64,000 nucleotides of DNA. It comes from Apteryx mantelli. Taxonomy: Eukaryota > Chordata > Aves > Apterygiformes > Apterygidae. Below, in pieces: positions 51,301-62,314 of this stretch. The position numbers and the translations under genes are program-made. The DNA lies in the NCBI RefSeq assembly GCF_036417845.1, contig NC_089991.1, positions 14,229,001-14,293,000 of the forward strand, read 5' to 3'. The notes beneath the pieces were generated by a model that was not told the origin of the DNA, searched no databases, and saw only the letters and a program-made list of their open reading frames with translations. Within the stretch, counting starts at the first letter, position 1, and every line of letters begins with the position of its first letter.

Positions 51301-53280
51301 AGACGTACACTCTGCTGCACTAAACCACCCCGAGCTGTGATGATACGTACTGGTGCCTCCGTAGTGTGGGACTAGGTCTAATTTATACTGTTTCTTGACC
51401 AGTGGTTTTGACATAAGCTTGTCAACGGGGATTTACCTAAATGTGTCTGAAACAGTAAGGGTTTTTTGCCAGCAAGCTCCCAGAGCCGAGGCGGGGAAGT
51501 TTGCTCTTAGTGTGGGACAGGCTGTTGGCCCTCAGCTGCTGTAGATGCATGACTGATCACTCTTGCTTTTCTTCACCAGGGCAGGGTTGAAGCTGCTGGT
51601 TTGCACTGGAAGACATCTGAGGTGTGGACAGGCATGTTCCTCAGTTAACACAAGTTTGTTTAACTGCAAATTGGCTCCTTGTGTCCATAACAATGGGATT
51701 ACTCTTGACCCATATGGTAAAATGTTCCTTTTGGACATACCTTAAAATAGATTATAATGAGCCAGGAGCCAGCTGAGGAGGTGCTATCAAGGTATTCAAA
51801 GAGGATTGTTGTTTCTTTATTCCATTCTGTAGAAAAAGGGTTGAATTGATCACATTTCTCACACTACATCTAAGAGAAACCATGCAAGGCATGTTAAATG
51901 TTAAACACCCTCTTGCCCTCCCTTTCTGCTTTTCAGGTTGCCGTTCTCTCCACCCTTGCACTAGCACAATGAGCATCAAGTGTCTCATCCGTATGCCACA
52001 TCTATTTCTGTGATCAAATGAGACAGGAACAGGGCACACAAAAAAGAATATATTCCTATTAGATAGGCAGGGCTCTAGAAGGGGAATTGTACTATTGTGA
52101 AAAAGATTAAAATAAAATGATGAATCTTTGCAATCCATTGACTGTACTAAATCAGCCATACTTTGTTCAGGGTTGTGAAGCTCTGAACGTGGAAAAGCTG
52201 ACAAATGGGCTGGAATTATGTTATCTGTGTTGGGGTGGGAAGTTTCTCCTACTATAAGAAATTAGAGGAATCAAAGAAAATAAGACTGTGTGGGAGCTTA
52301 AGGAATCATCTAGTCTAGATCGTACCGTGGTCCACAAAGCATTAAGAGACACCAAGGAGATGCAGGGCATGCTTCAGAGCTGGGTCTAGGCTTGAGCAGT
52401 TTTGTGTTGTAAAAGTTCCCCATCACAGTACAACCACACGGCTACGGATCTGCAGAGCCCTGAGCCTCCGACACGGAGCCAGCCTGCAGGACTGAGCAGA
52501 GCCGAAGGGCAGCGTGACCGAGGCCTGAGGCGCAGGGGAGGCTCTCCAGGCGTGTGCGTCTTCTCCTCCGCTGGGTCACATGCTGAGAACAGCTTGGCCG
52601 ACCCCCAGGATTAAAGCTCTTCGGCTTTTGCTGGCGCTTGCATCATGCAGCACAGCCACGCTGGTGCACCCACGCGGGCCCCCACTGCACTGCTGCCCGT
52701 ACGCCATGACCGTGACACGATTAATGCCAAACTGCGCATTAACACAGCGTTAACACCAGCTACTTCGGGACTTTGTGGTCAGGCAAGCATATCAAATCTT
52801 TCTGGCTTAAGAAAAAACATTATCTTCAATTGGCAGAGGCTGTCAGGAAGCTGTGTTACCAGCTGTAGCCTTCCTTGCTATGTTATTCTGATTTGTTAGG
52901 TGGCTTTAAAGTCATATTGGCTTCTTCTACTGGTTGAAGAAAGCAAGCGCAACTAGAAGGCTAACAACAGGGAAAATTCGCTTCAGTAGGATTTGTGTCT
53001 TATTAGTTAACTTGCAAGCGGCAATTCACCTTTGCTTAGATTTTATTTTAATAGGAATTTTCTCAGTCTCTTTTTATGACTAGAAGGTGTAGATGGGTCT
53101 AAATCTTTTTATCAATTCAGTGTTTTTAGCTGCAAAACCATAATAGACTGAAAAATGCAATTTGGAAATGAACCAAGAAGGCTTATTTTGTTCTGAGTTC
53201 CCCACTGAAAAACCAGGAGCTTTTCCCCTCCTTATTCAAAATGTTGACCCCAATTCTAACAGCAGTTCACAACTGGATGG
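48310..53280. other. Intergenic, no gene recognised
   Basis: AT-rich DNA with a poly-A run at 49630-49652 and small GC-rich patches near 49430-49520 and 52640-52700. No coding exon or known repeat identified. Confidence 0.5.
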
Positions 53281-53379
53281 TGTTAATCGAGTAAATGTGT
53301 GAGCTGCCACCTGCGAGAGCCGTTTGCAGAAACTGCTCTGAGGAGCCCGTGGCGCCTGGCAGCTCAGCAACGCTGCTCG

Positions 53380-53530
53380 GACCAGCCCTGGCAGGGTATT
53401 TTGCATTCAAACAAACGTACAAATATTTATGGGAGCCTTTTAAAATCTGTCGATCACCATCTGGCTTCCCTGTTTCAGACGTAATGCAGTGTTTCCAACG
53501 TGTCTGGTCTTTTTCTAATCAAAGAGGTTG
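53380..53530. repeat. Diverged duplicate segment, copy A
   Basis: Shares colinear blocks with 53881-54028: ACAAATATTTA, GATCACCATCTG versus CATCACCATCTG, TTTCAGACGTAATG versus CTTCAGAAGTAATG, and CAACGTGTCTGG versus CAGCGTGTTTGG. The identity looks to be roughly two thirds by eye. Same orientation, about 510 bp apart. Confidence 0.65.
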
Positions 53531-53754
53531 TGAATTTTAGGAGCTGCTGCTCTCCATAATTTCATAGGAGCTCTCCAGCTAAATCTGATGGATGGATAGC
53601 TTTGAAATTCCTCTCCGTGACTTTTTTAGCCTTTAAAGTTTCATTACTCCATCCTGGCTGGACACATGGAAAGTTCTGGCACCATGTTTCCACTGTCTTT
53701 GTTTTACTTTCCTTCAGAGATTTTTTTTCCCTTAACCTTACAGCTTGCATCCTC

Positions 53755-53772
53755 GGGGGGGGGGGGGGGGGG
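53755..53772 (+). repeat. Poly-G tract (18 G)
   Basis: Eighteen consecutive G on the plus strand, long enough to form intramolecular quadruplexes and prone to sequencing error. Confidence 0.9.
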
Positions 53773-53880
53773 CGGAATCTCCAAACTTCTAGTTAAATAA
53801 AATCAGCTCATATAAACCCTTTTCAAGGTTCAAGAAATCTTGTGCTAAAGCCTGGTTCTGTAATGTGAACTCCTCAAAAT

Positions 53881-54028
53881 TGGCAGAGAAACTGAGGACG
53901 TGCATATTTATTTGAGCAGAACAAATATTTAAGGAGCCTATTAAGATATGTCCATCACCATCTGAATCATCTGCTTCAGAAGTAATGAAATAGTGCCAGC
54001 GTGTTTGGCCCTTTTCTAAATATGGGGG
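53881..54028. repeat. Diverged duplicate segment, copy B
   Basis: Second copy of the segment at 53380-53530, in direct orientation. The poly-G run at 53755-53772 lies between them. It is either an old local duplication or two copies of an unnamed repeat family. Confidence 0.65.
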
Positions 54029-54065
54029 TGGAAGTGGGGGGATATCCATAACTAGACTGAAAAGT

Positions 54066-54150
54066 ATTAAATGCATTTAATATTTAATTGAATGCATTTA
54101 ATATTTAATATTTAATTGAATGCATTTAATATTAAATGCATTTAATATTT
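54066..54150. repeat. AT-rich self-complementary tandem repeat
   Basis: Units built from ATGCATTTAATATT with TTAATTGA spacers are repeated about four times. ATGCAT and TTAATATTAA are themselves palindromes, so the block can fold on itself. Confidence 0.85.
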
Positions 54151-54799
54151 TGGGGCTTTTCCTACCTTTCCTCAGAATAGCAAGAAAATTTGTGTGGCTC
54201 ATTTTACCCATTAGAGGGCAGAAATGTAACAGCAAAGAGTCTGGGAAGTGTCGCTGGTGAGTGCCTGCGCGAATGTAAATCAGTGGCAGAGGTAATTATG
54301 GCTGGGCAGAACACCATGACAGCAGCCTGCTCCAGCTAGATCAGGCAAATCTGGGCGCTGAAAGCAAAAGACTGTATATTCTGGATTTGGATCCATGTTG
54401 ATGCACTTTTTTTTTTTTTTTCCAAATAAGGTTCTGACTGAGTTTCGGAAGGGGGATGTGTATTAGAATGTGGGCATCTTGAAAAATATGATGCTAAATA
54501 TCCATCAAGCATTTTTAAGGGAAAATATCAGAGAGTGATTGTTAGCCAGTTAATTCTATAGGTAGAAAGTGTGAAAGGGGAAAGCGGTTTGCTTTAAGAA
54601 TATTAGTTTTAGTGGGGAATTTACAGGCGGCATTGGATCAAGGGGCACAGACAGTGCCCAAAACCATCCCTTCCACTGACCAGCGCTGGGGATTTGTTCC
54701 ATGCCTTTTCTGGATGCAGCAGGAGCAGGAATTCGGCTATCCCCGCTTGTTTAATCAAAGCAGCTCTGCAGTTGCCTTTGCTCCAGGGACTGGCTGTTT

Positions 54800-56420
54800 G
54801 CACAGAAGATTGCTCACCTGAACCTCTGAAACCTTTCCTCCATCTCCTTCCCCTGTCTCCAAAACGGCCTGCGTTGCAGCAGCATGCCGCTCGCTCTCGT
54901 CGAGCTGACTGCAGAGCTACTTGGGAAGCCAAACGGCTCTCCGGATTTATTAAAATGCACTGCTTGCTGTGCTTCAGCAGCGCTGGTGTTGGTGGGAACA
55001 GCAGGGCAGACACCTTCGCAGGCGAGCCGAGCACCTGCGCGGGGTTTATCTACCTCGCGTGCTCCCCGAGGCTGAGCGTGGCTCGGCTATCGCACGACGG
55101 GCAGCGGCGATGCCAGCTTTGGACGGCGCTGGGAGTCCCTGAAACTAGGCCTGGCCCGTTAGGAAAACTGGACGCCTGGGTAGCTGGTGAGCTTAATGCC
55201 AAGCTGCGTTCCCAGCTGATGCTCCGGGGTTGCTTCCGGCAGAAGCTTTTCCCCGGCTCGGCCGGAGCCCCCCTCGGCCGTGGAGGCGCGGGGGGCGTGC
55301 GGGGTGCACGGCCACCGCTGCCCGGCCGGGCTGTGGGATGAGAAAGGAGGAGGCGGCTCGCCGGGCGGTGAGGGTACGTTGCGTTAACAGGAGCAATTCA
55401 CCCAGCGCTGCCCTCCTGGGGGTGGAACAGCCTTTACGCGGGCCCAGAAACACCCCAAAATACTGCTTGTCCACGCACAGGAGAGAGGAGTCTCCTCTAC
55501 TGCCTGTTCTGCAGAACCACGCCAATCGGTTAGTAATTTTAATGGTAGGGACCTGTGTTTTGGGGGTTGGAAAAGCTATGACTGCTGTCCAACACATTCA
55601 GGGTTTTTTTTTTTTTGGGGGGGGGGAAACAAGGGTATCTAAATACTGCGAGTGTGCAACAGGGAGCTAAAGAGCATCACCGAGCAGCCCCACAAACAGG
55701 CCGAAGGATAGCACTGAGCTGCCAAAATAAAAATGCACCAGTGGACTCGGACCGATCTCCCCTGTGAGAACCAAAGTCCCTGTCGTCTGAATGACCAGGT
55801 GCGACCAGCTGGGGTTTGCATCCCACCTCGCGGGATAGAGGCATTTGTTCAAAACGCTCAGCCTTCGCTGGAGAGGTGCCTCAGCACCGCCGCCCGGAGG
55901 GGCTGCGGTGGAGGCCTGCTCGCGCTGCCTGCCGCGCGGAGCCTCTCCTTGCGGAGCGCAGGCGAGCGAAAACCCGGCGAGGGCAGAGGAGATCGCCCCC
56001 CGAACTGCCGTAATCGCTTTAGCTTGATAACTGCTGCAGTCCGGGCTCGGCCTCGCTGCTGATGGCATTTTCCACTGCAAGGTTGTTCTCCTGCTTTTCT
56101 TTGGATTATACTGGTATCCAAATATAGACTAAGTCAGTGTTTCCATTCAGTGCTTTTGTATGTGCAATGCGCTAATCTGTTCGAAGCGGCGGAGCATCTT
56201 CTATAAGCTGATGCGCTGGCACCGCCTTTAGCCTGTCGCCATTCGACTTTTCGGGCTGTTTAAAGGGGAAGCGGGTGCTCCGCGGCAGGGAGCAGAGCTG
56301 CAGCGTCCAGCCGCCCCAGGGCGCCGAGGCGTCTCCAGCCCACCGTGCTCTCCTCTCCGCGGCGCCCATGGAGGGCACCAGCCGGTGCACCACTGCAGAC
56401 CTAGCCTGCTCCGAAAGCAA
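54800..56420. other. Long GC/CpG-rich region
   Basis: About 1.6 kb of raised CpG in several bursts (55020-55380, 55800-56060, 56170-56390). Overlapping frames of up to 215 codons on both strands show no recognisable family. A T13/G10 run lies at 55604-55626. It may be a compound orphan CpG island. Confidence 0.5.
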
Positions 56421-56429
56421 GCCCTTGGG

Positions 56430-58680
56430 TCCTAGCTGGTCAAAGGCTGAAGCAGAGAAGTGGGGCTTTCTGAGTGGGCTGATAAATCTTTAAGGATAGC
56501 AGCTATGTACGGAGAGGCTGTGCTTAAGGGTGATTAGTGTGAAGGATAAAATCTAACCGGGGATGCACGTGAGCGGCCTCAGCAGAGAGTTTCCAAGACA
56601 GAGGTGACTCCAATAAGCCATACGGACAGTCCTGCTTCTTTCTGCCCTGTTGAGTGAGCCGGCTCTAAGCTGTCTGCTCAGCAGGAGTTACAGACAACGC
56701 CGCCGCCAGCAGCGGAGCAAACAGCCCCCAGCACCTCTATTTATATCCAGAGAGCTGCTGCCTTGGAGTTTGTGAGGGAAAAAGAGACTCAGCAGCTGGC
56801 TCTGTTTGCCATAAGCAACGTTTCCCTTGTACAACCCACGTCGCTGCAATCGTCGCCAGCTTGTACCAACCCACGGCTGTTGGAAGGACCCTGCTCACAA
56901 GGCAGAGCGCCTTGCTATCACATTTCATAACATTTCCTGGCTCGTAACTGACTGAACGTTGGACATCTGGTCTTGAGTCAAGGCAGGGAGAGCTGTGCAG
57001 CTCCGGAGTAACTAAGCGGAGAGAAGTGTCAACCTGTTGGCGGGGAGGGACCTCAACTTTCCACCATGAGCGAGCGACAAAATAATTACATCATAGCAGG
57101 CAGCGTTACTCCTTTAAGAGGATAAACTTCTCAAAGGCAAGACTGAGCCGAGCAGCGTTTGCTCTGACGAGCCGTTGGCTCTGCCTTGTGCTGATTTCGC
57201 TGTGGTTTCTGTAGAGCAAGAGCCTGTGCAGCCAAGTTTACGTGGCAAAATCAGACCCTCAGGTGGGGTCACAAATTTCATCGCTGAGCTTTTCACATAT
57301 TTTTGTAACATGATATTAATGTTAGGAGAAACCATTTACCAATTACTGAAAAATTTGCTTCCCAGCCCACACCATGAATATTTGACACAGGGTTTCTTGC
57401 ACTACTCCCAGTCACTATGGGAAGCCACTGGCCCTAAAGCAGAGAGACAATTTGCTGTGCCTGAAGTTCAAAAAACCCTCTCTCTCCTTTCTAATAGGGA
57501 TTATCTGTGAAGGCACAAGACTCCTCCAAGGACAGAGAGGGCTAGGCTATAAGCCCAACAACTTATACCCGGCCATCCTTAATGACTTTGCATATGCAGG
57601 CTCTTTGCTCTGCAGCCCAGGAGAGTGGCTTAACATTTCTTTTAAAGAGCTAATGTTTGTGTTGGGGTTCCTGTAAATTCATAGTGTTTCATTTTCTGCC
57701 AAATTGCAACAAAACCACCATAACGATTAGGAAGCTTTGCACGTAGATACAGAAAATGCAGTCACAAGATTGCTAAATAGAAATTGCTCTATCTTTAAAT
57801 GATCATGAGCTGTCAGCTGTTCCTTTGTTCAGACTATTATGGACAAATATAAAACATCTGATTGAATGTTCAAGTTTTCACCATCTAGCATCCAGACGGA
57901 TGTCTGATAAAATAACAAACCCACCCTCCTCCACCCCTCCTCAAAAAGCCCCTTCCTGCAGTGGCTGGATTTCTCCCCATATTAAAGCCAGTATTTCATG
58001 GACTAAATTGGACAAAGAAAGCAAACAATCTCCCTTACATTGATTTCCAAATCAAATCATTGTTAATCGCATCAATATTCCCAGCTGATTCGACAGCCTC
58101 CGAGTCCAGCTTTCCGCCCCAAACAAGCTGCTCCGCGCGGACACCCCGGTGCGCTCCGCGTGGGCTGCTGAGCTTTGCTGGTAATTACTGCTGGCGGCAT
58201 TTGAGTCTGATTCTCTCAGCTCGTCTTCTCCCCTCCCACCCTTCCCCCTTGCACAGGAAGGGGAAAAAAAAGTCATTTTTCACCTTGCATTAGATTTCTA
58301 ACCTCTCTCAGTCATGCCAAGGGGGCAGCCAGGATCTAGTGCACCCTGGCTTGCCTGTAAACGTCCAGAAAACCTCTGCCTCTGTGAAGCTGGGCAGACA
58401 CTTTGGTGAAGCGAGCTGTGCGTTTCTGGGGTGAAACTCTGCTGTTTTGTGGTACGACCCTCAGGGCCTCTTGTGGGGATGAGGGGTGGTGTGGAGCACA
58501 CTTGTGGCCACTGGCGCCTGCTGCCTCCGCTTGTGCTGCCTGTGGGCCAGGAGCCCAGCCCTGCCTGCGTTCGGCCAAGGGACTCGTTGCAAACCCATGT
58601 GCATCTCCCTGAGGTCAGGGAGATGCTTTAAGGTGAGCAAGTGCCTGTCCTTTTGGGGACAGGACACCAGGACAGGGGTA
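56430..58680. other. Intergenic, no gene recognised
   Basis: Mixed composition with short frames only. I found no AATAAA on the minus strand in this stretch that would clearly end the candidate reading frame at 58687. Confidence 0.45.
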
Positions 58681-58686
58681 GCAGAG

Positions 58687-61600
58687 TCAGCCCAGGTCAA
58701 AAGACAACACGGACTGAGACTGAATTGACCCTGGGTTCGCTCCTGGCTCCTGGGGCATTGGGGGACCGAGCTCCCCTTTGCCTAACGAGCCCATCGACAG
58801 GCTGGCGGTGGTTTTTGTCAAAGTGTTTCCCCCAGTGCCTTTTCTGAGATCGTCTGCAGACTGGCTGTAATCCAGCTTCAGGCCATGCTCTCGGATGTAG
58901 CATAGACGTTGAGACTGGGACAGGTTTTGGGGGGCTCCTTGCCTTGGAAATGGAGAGCCTGGTGGGGCCAAGAGGTTGCTAGAAAGAGCCATGCCGTCCT
59001 GGCGAGACGCTGGAGCTGAACGTGGGGAGGACTGGTGTGACTGTCCTGAGGGCCCCCTGAACCGTCCCGAGAGGTCTTGCATCAGCTGTAGGGGAGCTTT
59101 AGCCAAAGGTGAGGACGTTGGGGCTAACTTCATCTCCACCATGGTTATGCTGCTATGGACCACTGTTTGCTCTACAAGTGGCAGGGGCTACGCGCAAGGC
59201 AGCGGACACGTCGGGAGACCCTGCCATGGCTACACAATCAAACCCATCTGCTCTGCGGGTGGCTTCACCCCCTAAAGACCTACTCTTCACTGCTGTCATG
59301 TTTTCCTGTCTGTTCAGCTGTAAATCAAATCGCCATGGTCTTTGAAGATAATGTTTTCCTCCTCCAAAAGTCACTGTTTGCAGAGTGGCATCCTATTTTC
59401 CCCTCTGAATAATCATTTTTGTAATCTAAAACTGATGAAGAAAACCCAAACAACTAACATCATAGAAGAAAAGAAAATTATCATGGAATAAATCTCCACT
59501 GACCCAGCTCGAGTTTCCCATAAATAAGTATTACTTCTGGAGCTTCCTGTGAAGGCAGCAATGAGGAGAGTTATTCTGCGCAGTTTTTACCTACTGACCA
59601 TAGCAAACATTTTCCTCAGCACGCTATCAAAAGGTGCTAGAGAGCTGACGTATTCACAGTTTTCTGTTTAATAGAGCTGATATTCAAATCAAGCGATGTC
59701 CCTTGTCACAAATATAATTTCATCCTTCTACAGCACTTGCCAGGAACAATGCAGTGGCATCGTTGCTAGATACTGTGCTTGGTTCATTACTTTAAAAATG
59801 TTAGCATTTGGTTCATAATAGGTTTGATGGCTTGAACAATATAGGTGCTGAATTTTTAATGGTAGCAATAAGGTATTTATTTTATTTGTATTTGAAAAAG
59901 CAGCAGGAACCACAAACACCTTTTGAGAAAGCTTTTTTCTGCAAAACCGAGTCCAGTTTTTCAGCCTTGACTGATGCCAATACCCTTTTTTGAGGTGGTA
60001 CTGAAAATAAGCCACAATTGCTGCAGGTGACTTGTCATTTGGGGGTGACCTGGAAAGTACTTTGGGGGCTCCAGCAGCGGGTCAGGAGTTTTATCTGCAT
60101 CCTCGCAGCCCAGTGCAAAGCTTCTGGCCAGCGCTAGGATCTCGTCTGTATCTACGGGGAGAAAACTTTGTCTGTGCTCGAAACACCTTTAAACTGGTGT
60201 CAATGATGCCATGCTGGCTCCTTAGAGGAGCTAAAACCTGTGATCGATAGTGTTATGGGAGGAAACCCTTCGTGATGCAGCACCTTGCCAGCAGTCACCT
60301 GCTTTGTGTGCGGCCGTCTATGTGTTTAGCTAATTGCAGCGATGCACAAGCTACTCCTTTCCCCAGAAACAGGTTAAAAGGTTGTATGAAGTTCATATAT
60401 GTGTGCGCAGGGGGCAGGTCCCTGTGCGGGTGTTTGCATGTGAGCAGGAGAAAACACATGGGACTTGGGGCTCTCCCTGGCCAGGAACCCCTAACCACAT
60501 GGGGGAAGAAAGGTGAAATTTCGAGGGAGGAGCATTTGAGAGTGTCTCCTCTGCAAAGCATAGCACAGATCTTATTTTTAAAGTTGTAGACACAAAAATG
60601 CAGCTTTCTATGAAACTGGAAATTGTCTCTCATGTAAAATATGCTAATGTATGAGTTGAATTTCATTCATGGAAATGTGAACTAGGGTAATTTCTTCCTA
60701 TTTTTGAATGCAAATTGCAATTCAGCCTTAACTATGGTAGTATGCCCATAACGCAGGGCTGAAGAATGTCTATCAAATTTATTTTATTCTTGTTTTTAAC
60801 TTGACAAAGTCTTTTTTCAATAAGCTTCGTCTCATCCATCCCACAACAGCCTCTTGTACTGCACGTCACATTTTGTTTTTGAATAGAGGGCTCAGCTCAT
60901 GCAGTCAGTGTCACAACACGGTTTAGGGCTGCAAGTCTCCCTAACCTGCCTTGTCTGGGATGGCAGCACTTCAGTCCCGGCCTTTAGAGCCCGATGACCA
61001 ACGGCCTTGGCAGTCTGCTAAAACACAGACGTTGGAAAACCAGGCCCTTTCTGATCTGTTGGATAAGTCCCTATTGCTGCCAAAGGAGTCGGGGTAGACA
61101 TGCCCCATATAGTTTTAAATAACAGCTAGTTTCCCATGGACTAACCGGGCTGCATATCTGCCCAGCTCTTTGGGAGCATTTTGCAGCCCCTACTTTGCTG
61201 CAACCCAGTGGATGGAGTTGCGGATGGTGAAGCTGCTTTTTAGTTGGCTAAACCTTCCTTTTCTTTCCTGACGACCCATGCGCAAATGTGACCGTGCACC
61301 ATCCCCGGGTCTCCGTGTGCTGTGCCCCTTTTCCTGTAAAAATAAACTACCCCGGCGACAGCGCACTTTGGTGCTGTCATAGCCGCCAGGCTTCTCTTTG
61401 GCCTGCTCATGAAAAAGCTGCACAACCACCACCAGACCTGAGCGCGTACTGAGCGCCATAGGCACTGAGAGGAAGAAGAAGAATGGGGAGAGGGAGAGAG
61501 AGAGGACTGAAGTTTGCTTCCCCTCGCATATCAAATTGATTTCCAAAAATTGTTTTGATAACTTTTATCTGCTCACAATAGCGCTGCCTGCATATTTATG

Positions 61601-62128
61601 TGTTGTTCGCTCTGTATGAGTCTAACGACTGCCTGAAATCATTCGCTGGAAGCAATCGTTTGGACGTCCCTCTGAATACTTTAAAAGGTGATAATGTCTG
61701 CGGTTCTAGTTATTGTTCAGCTCACATCTGAATCGACTCCAGCCCCGTGCCTGGCACGGCGAGTCGATAGCCTCGCTCTATATTCCACTGGCATCTTTTG
61801 CTTTCCTTGGCTTATGCTTTCTCACCCGGCGTTGCTGGGTGGTTTTGTAACAGGGGGAATTGTGTGCAAGAGGCAAAAAGTGCACTGTTTTGTGGTACAT
61901 AGCTGGTGTGAGGCAAAAACTCCTCAAAGCTCCTGTTGCGACAGAGGTGGCAACAACAGCAGAAGCCTTCCTGGTGCGGAGGGGACGGCCGTCCCTGCGA
62001 CAACTGGCACTCAGGCATGATACCTGGGTATCGAGCGATGGGCTTCACACCAATTTCCAAAGTGCTGTCAGCCTGCTTCAGGTCTTGAAACTTGTCTGCC
62101 AAAGATGGCACGATGTTGTTGCTTCCCA
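58687..62128 (-). CDS. Unrecognised candidate two-exon coding segment
   Basis: Exon A 62128-62024 (105 bp) is flanked by a CAGCAG acceptor and a CAG|GTATCA donor. Exon B 59171-58687 follows a CCACTTGTAG acceptor and ends in TGA. Exon A leaves one base and exon B starts with two, so the frame continues; the joined product would be about 195 residues, open at its N-terminus. Exon A reads as charged, helical-looking sequence (DKFQDLKQADSTLEIG). Exon B is Ser/Pro/Gly-rich with KLDYSQSADDLRKG near its middle and ends LSFDLG. I recognise no family. The orientation fits the expected ATP10B strand, but no flippase motif is present. An alternative is a single 151-residue frame starting at the ATG 59142-59140, which has a good CCATGG context. 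Chance is a real possibility. Confidence 0.2.
59180..62020. other. No gene recognised (intron of the candidate gene if real)
   Basis: AT-rich to mixed DNA with short frames. A minus-strand frame at 61190-61546 is open but has no family match and ends in low-complexity leucine/serine/phenylalanine codons from a pyrimidine tract. Confidence 0.45.
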
Positions 62129-62236
62129 CTGCTGCTGCTGTCAGAGGTGATTTGTTCCCACCTACGCTTTAGCGCAATGGACACATAAAGTACCGCATGG
62201 AGAAAATAAATCTGCCCCCCACTCCCATTTCAAAAT

Positions 62237-62251
62237 TCTCTCTCTCTCTCC

Positions 62252-62309
<58 letters not shown>

Positions 62310-62310
62310 T
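62237..62310 (+). repeat. (TC)n microsatellite followed by poly-T
   Basis: More than 30 TC units with two short CCC interruptions, ending in about ten T. A pure polypyrimidine tract able to adopt triplex DNA. Confidence 0.95.
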
Positions 62311-62314
62311 AATC

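Noticed and set aside
54694..55341. 215-codon plus-strand frame
   Set aside because: GC-rich region with an antisense frame as well. No recognised domain and no splice-site support.
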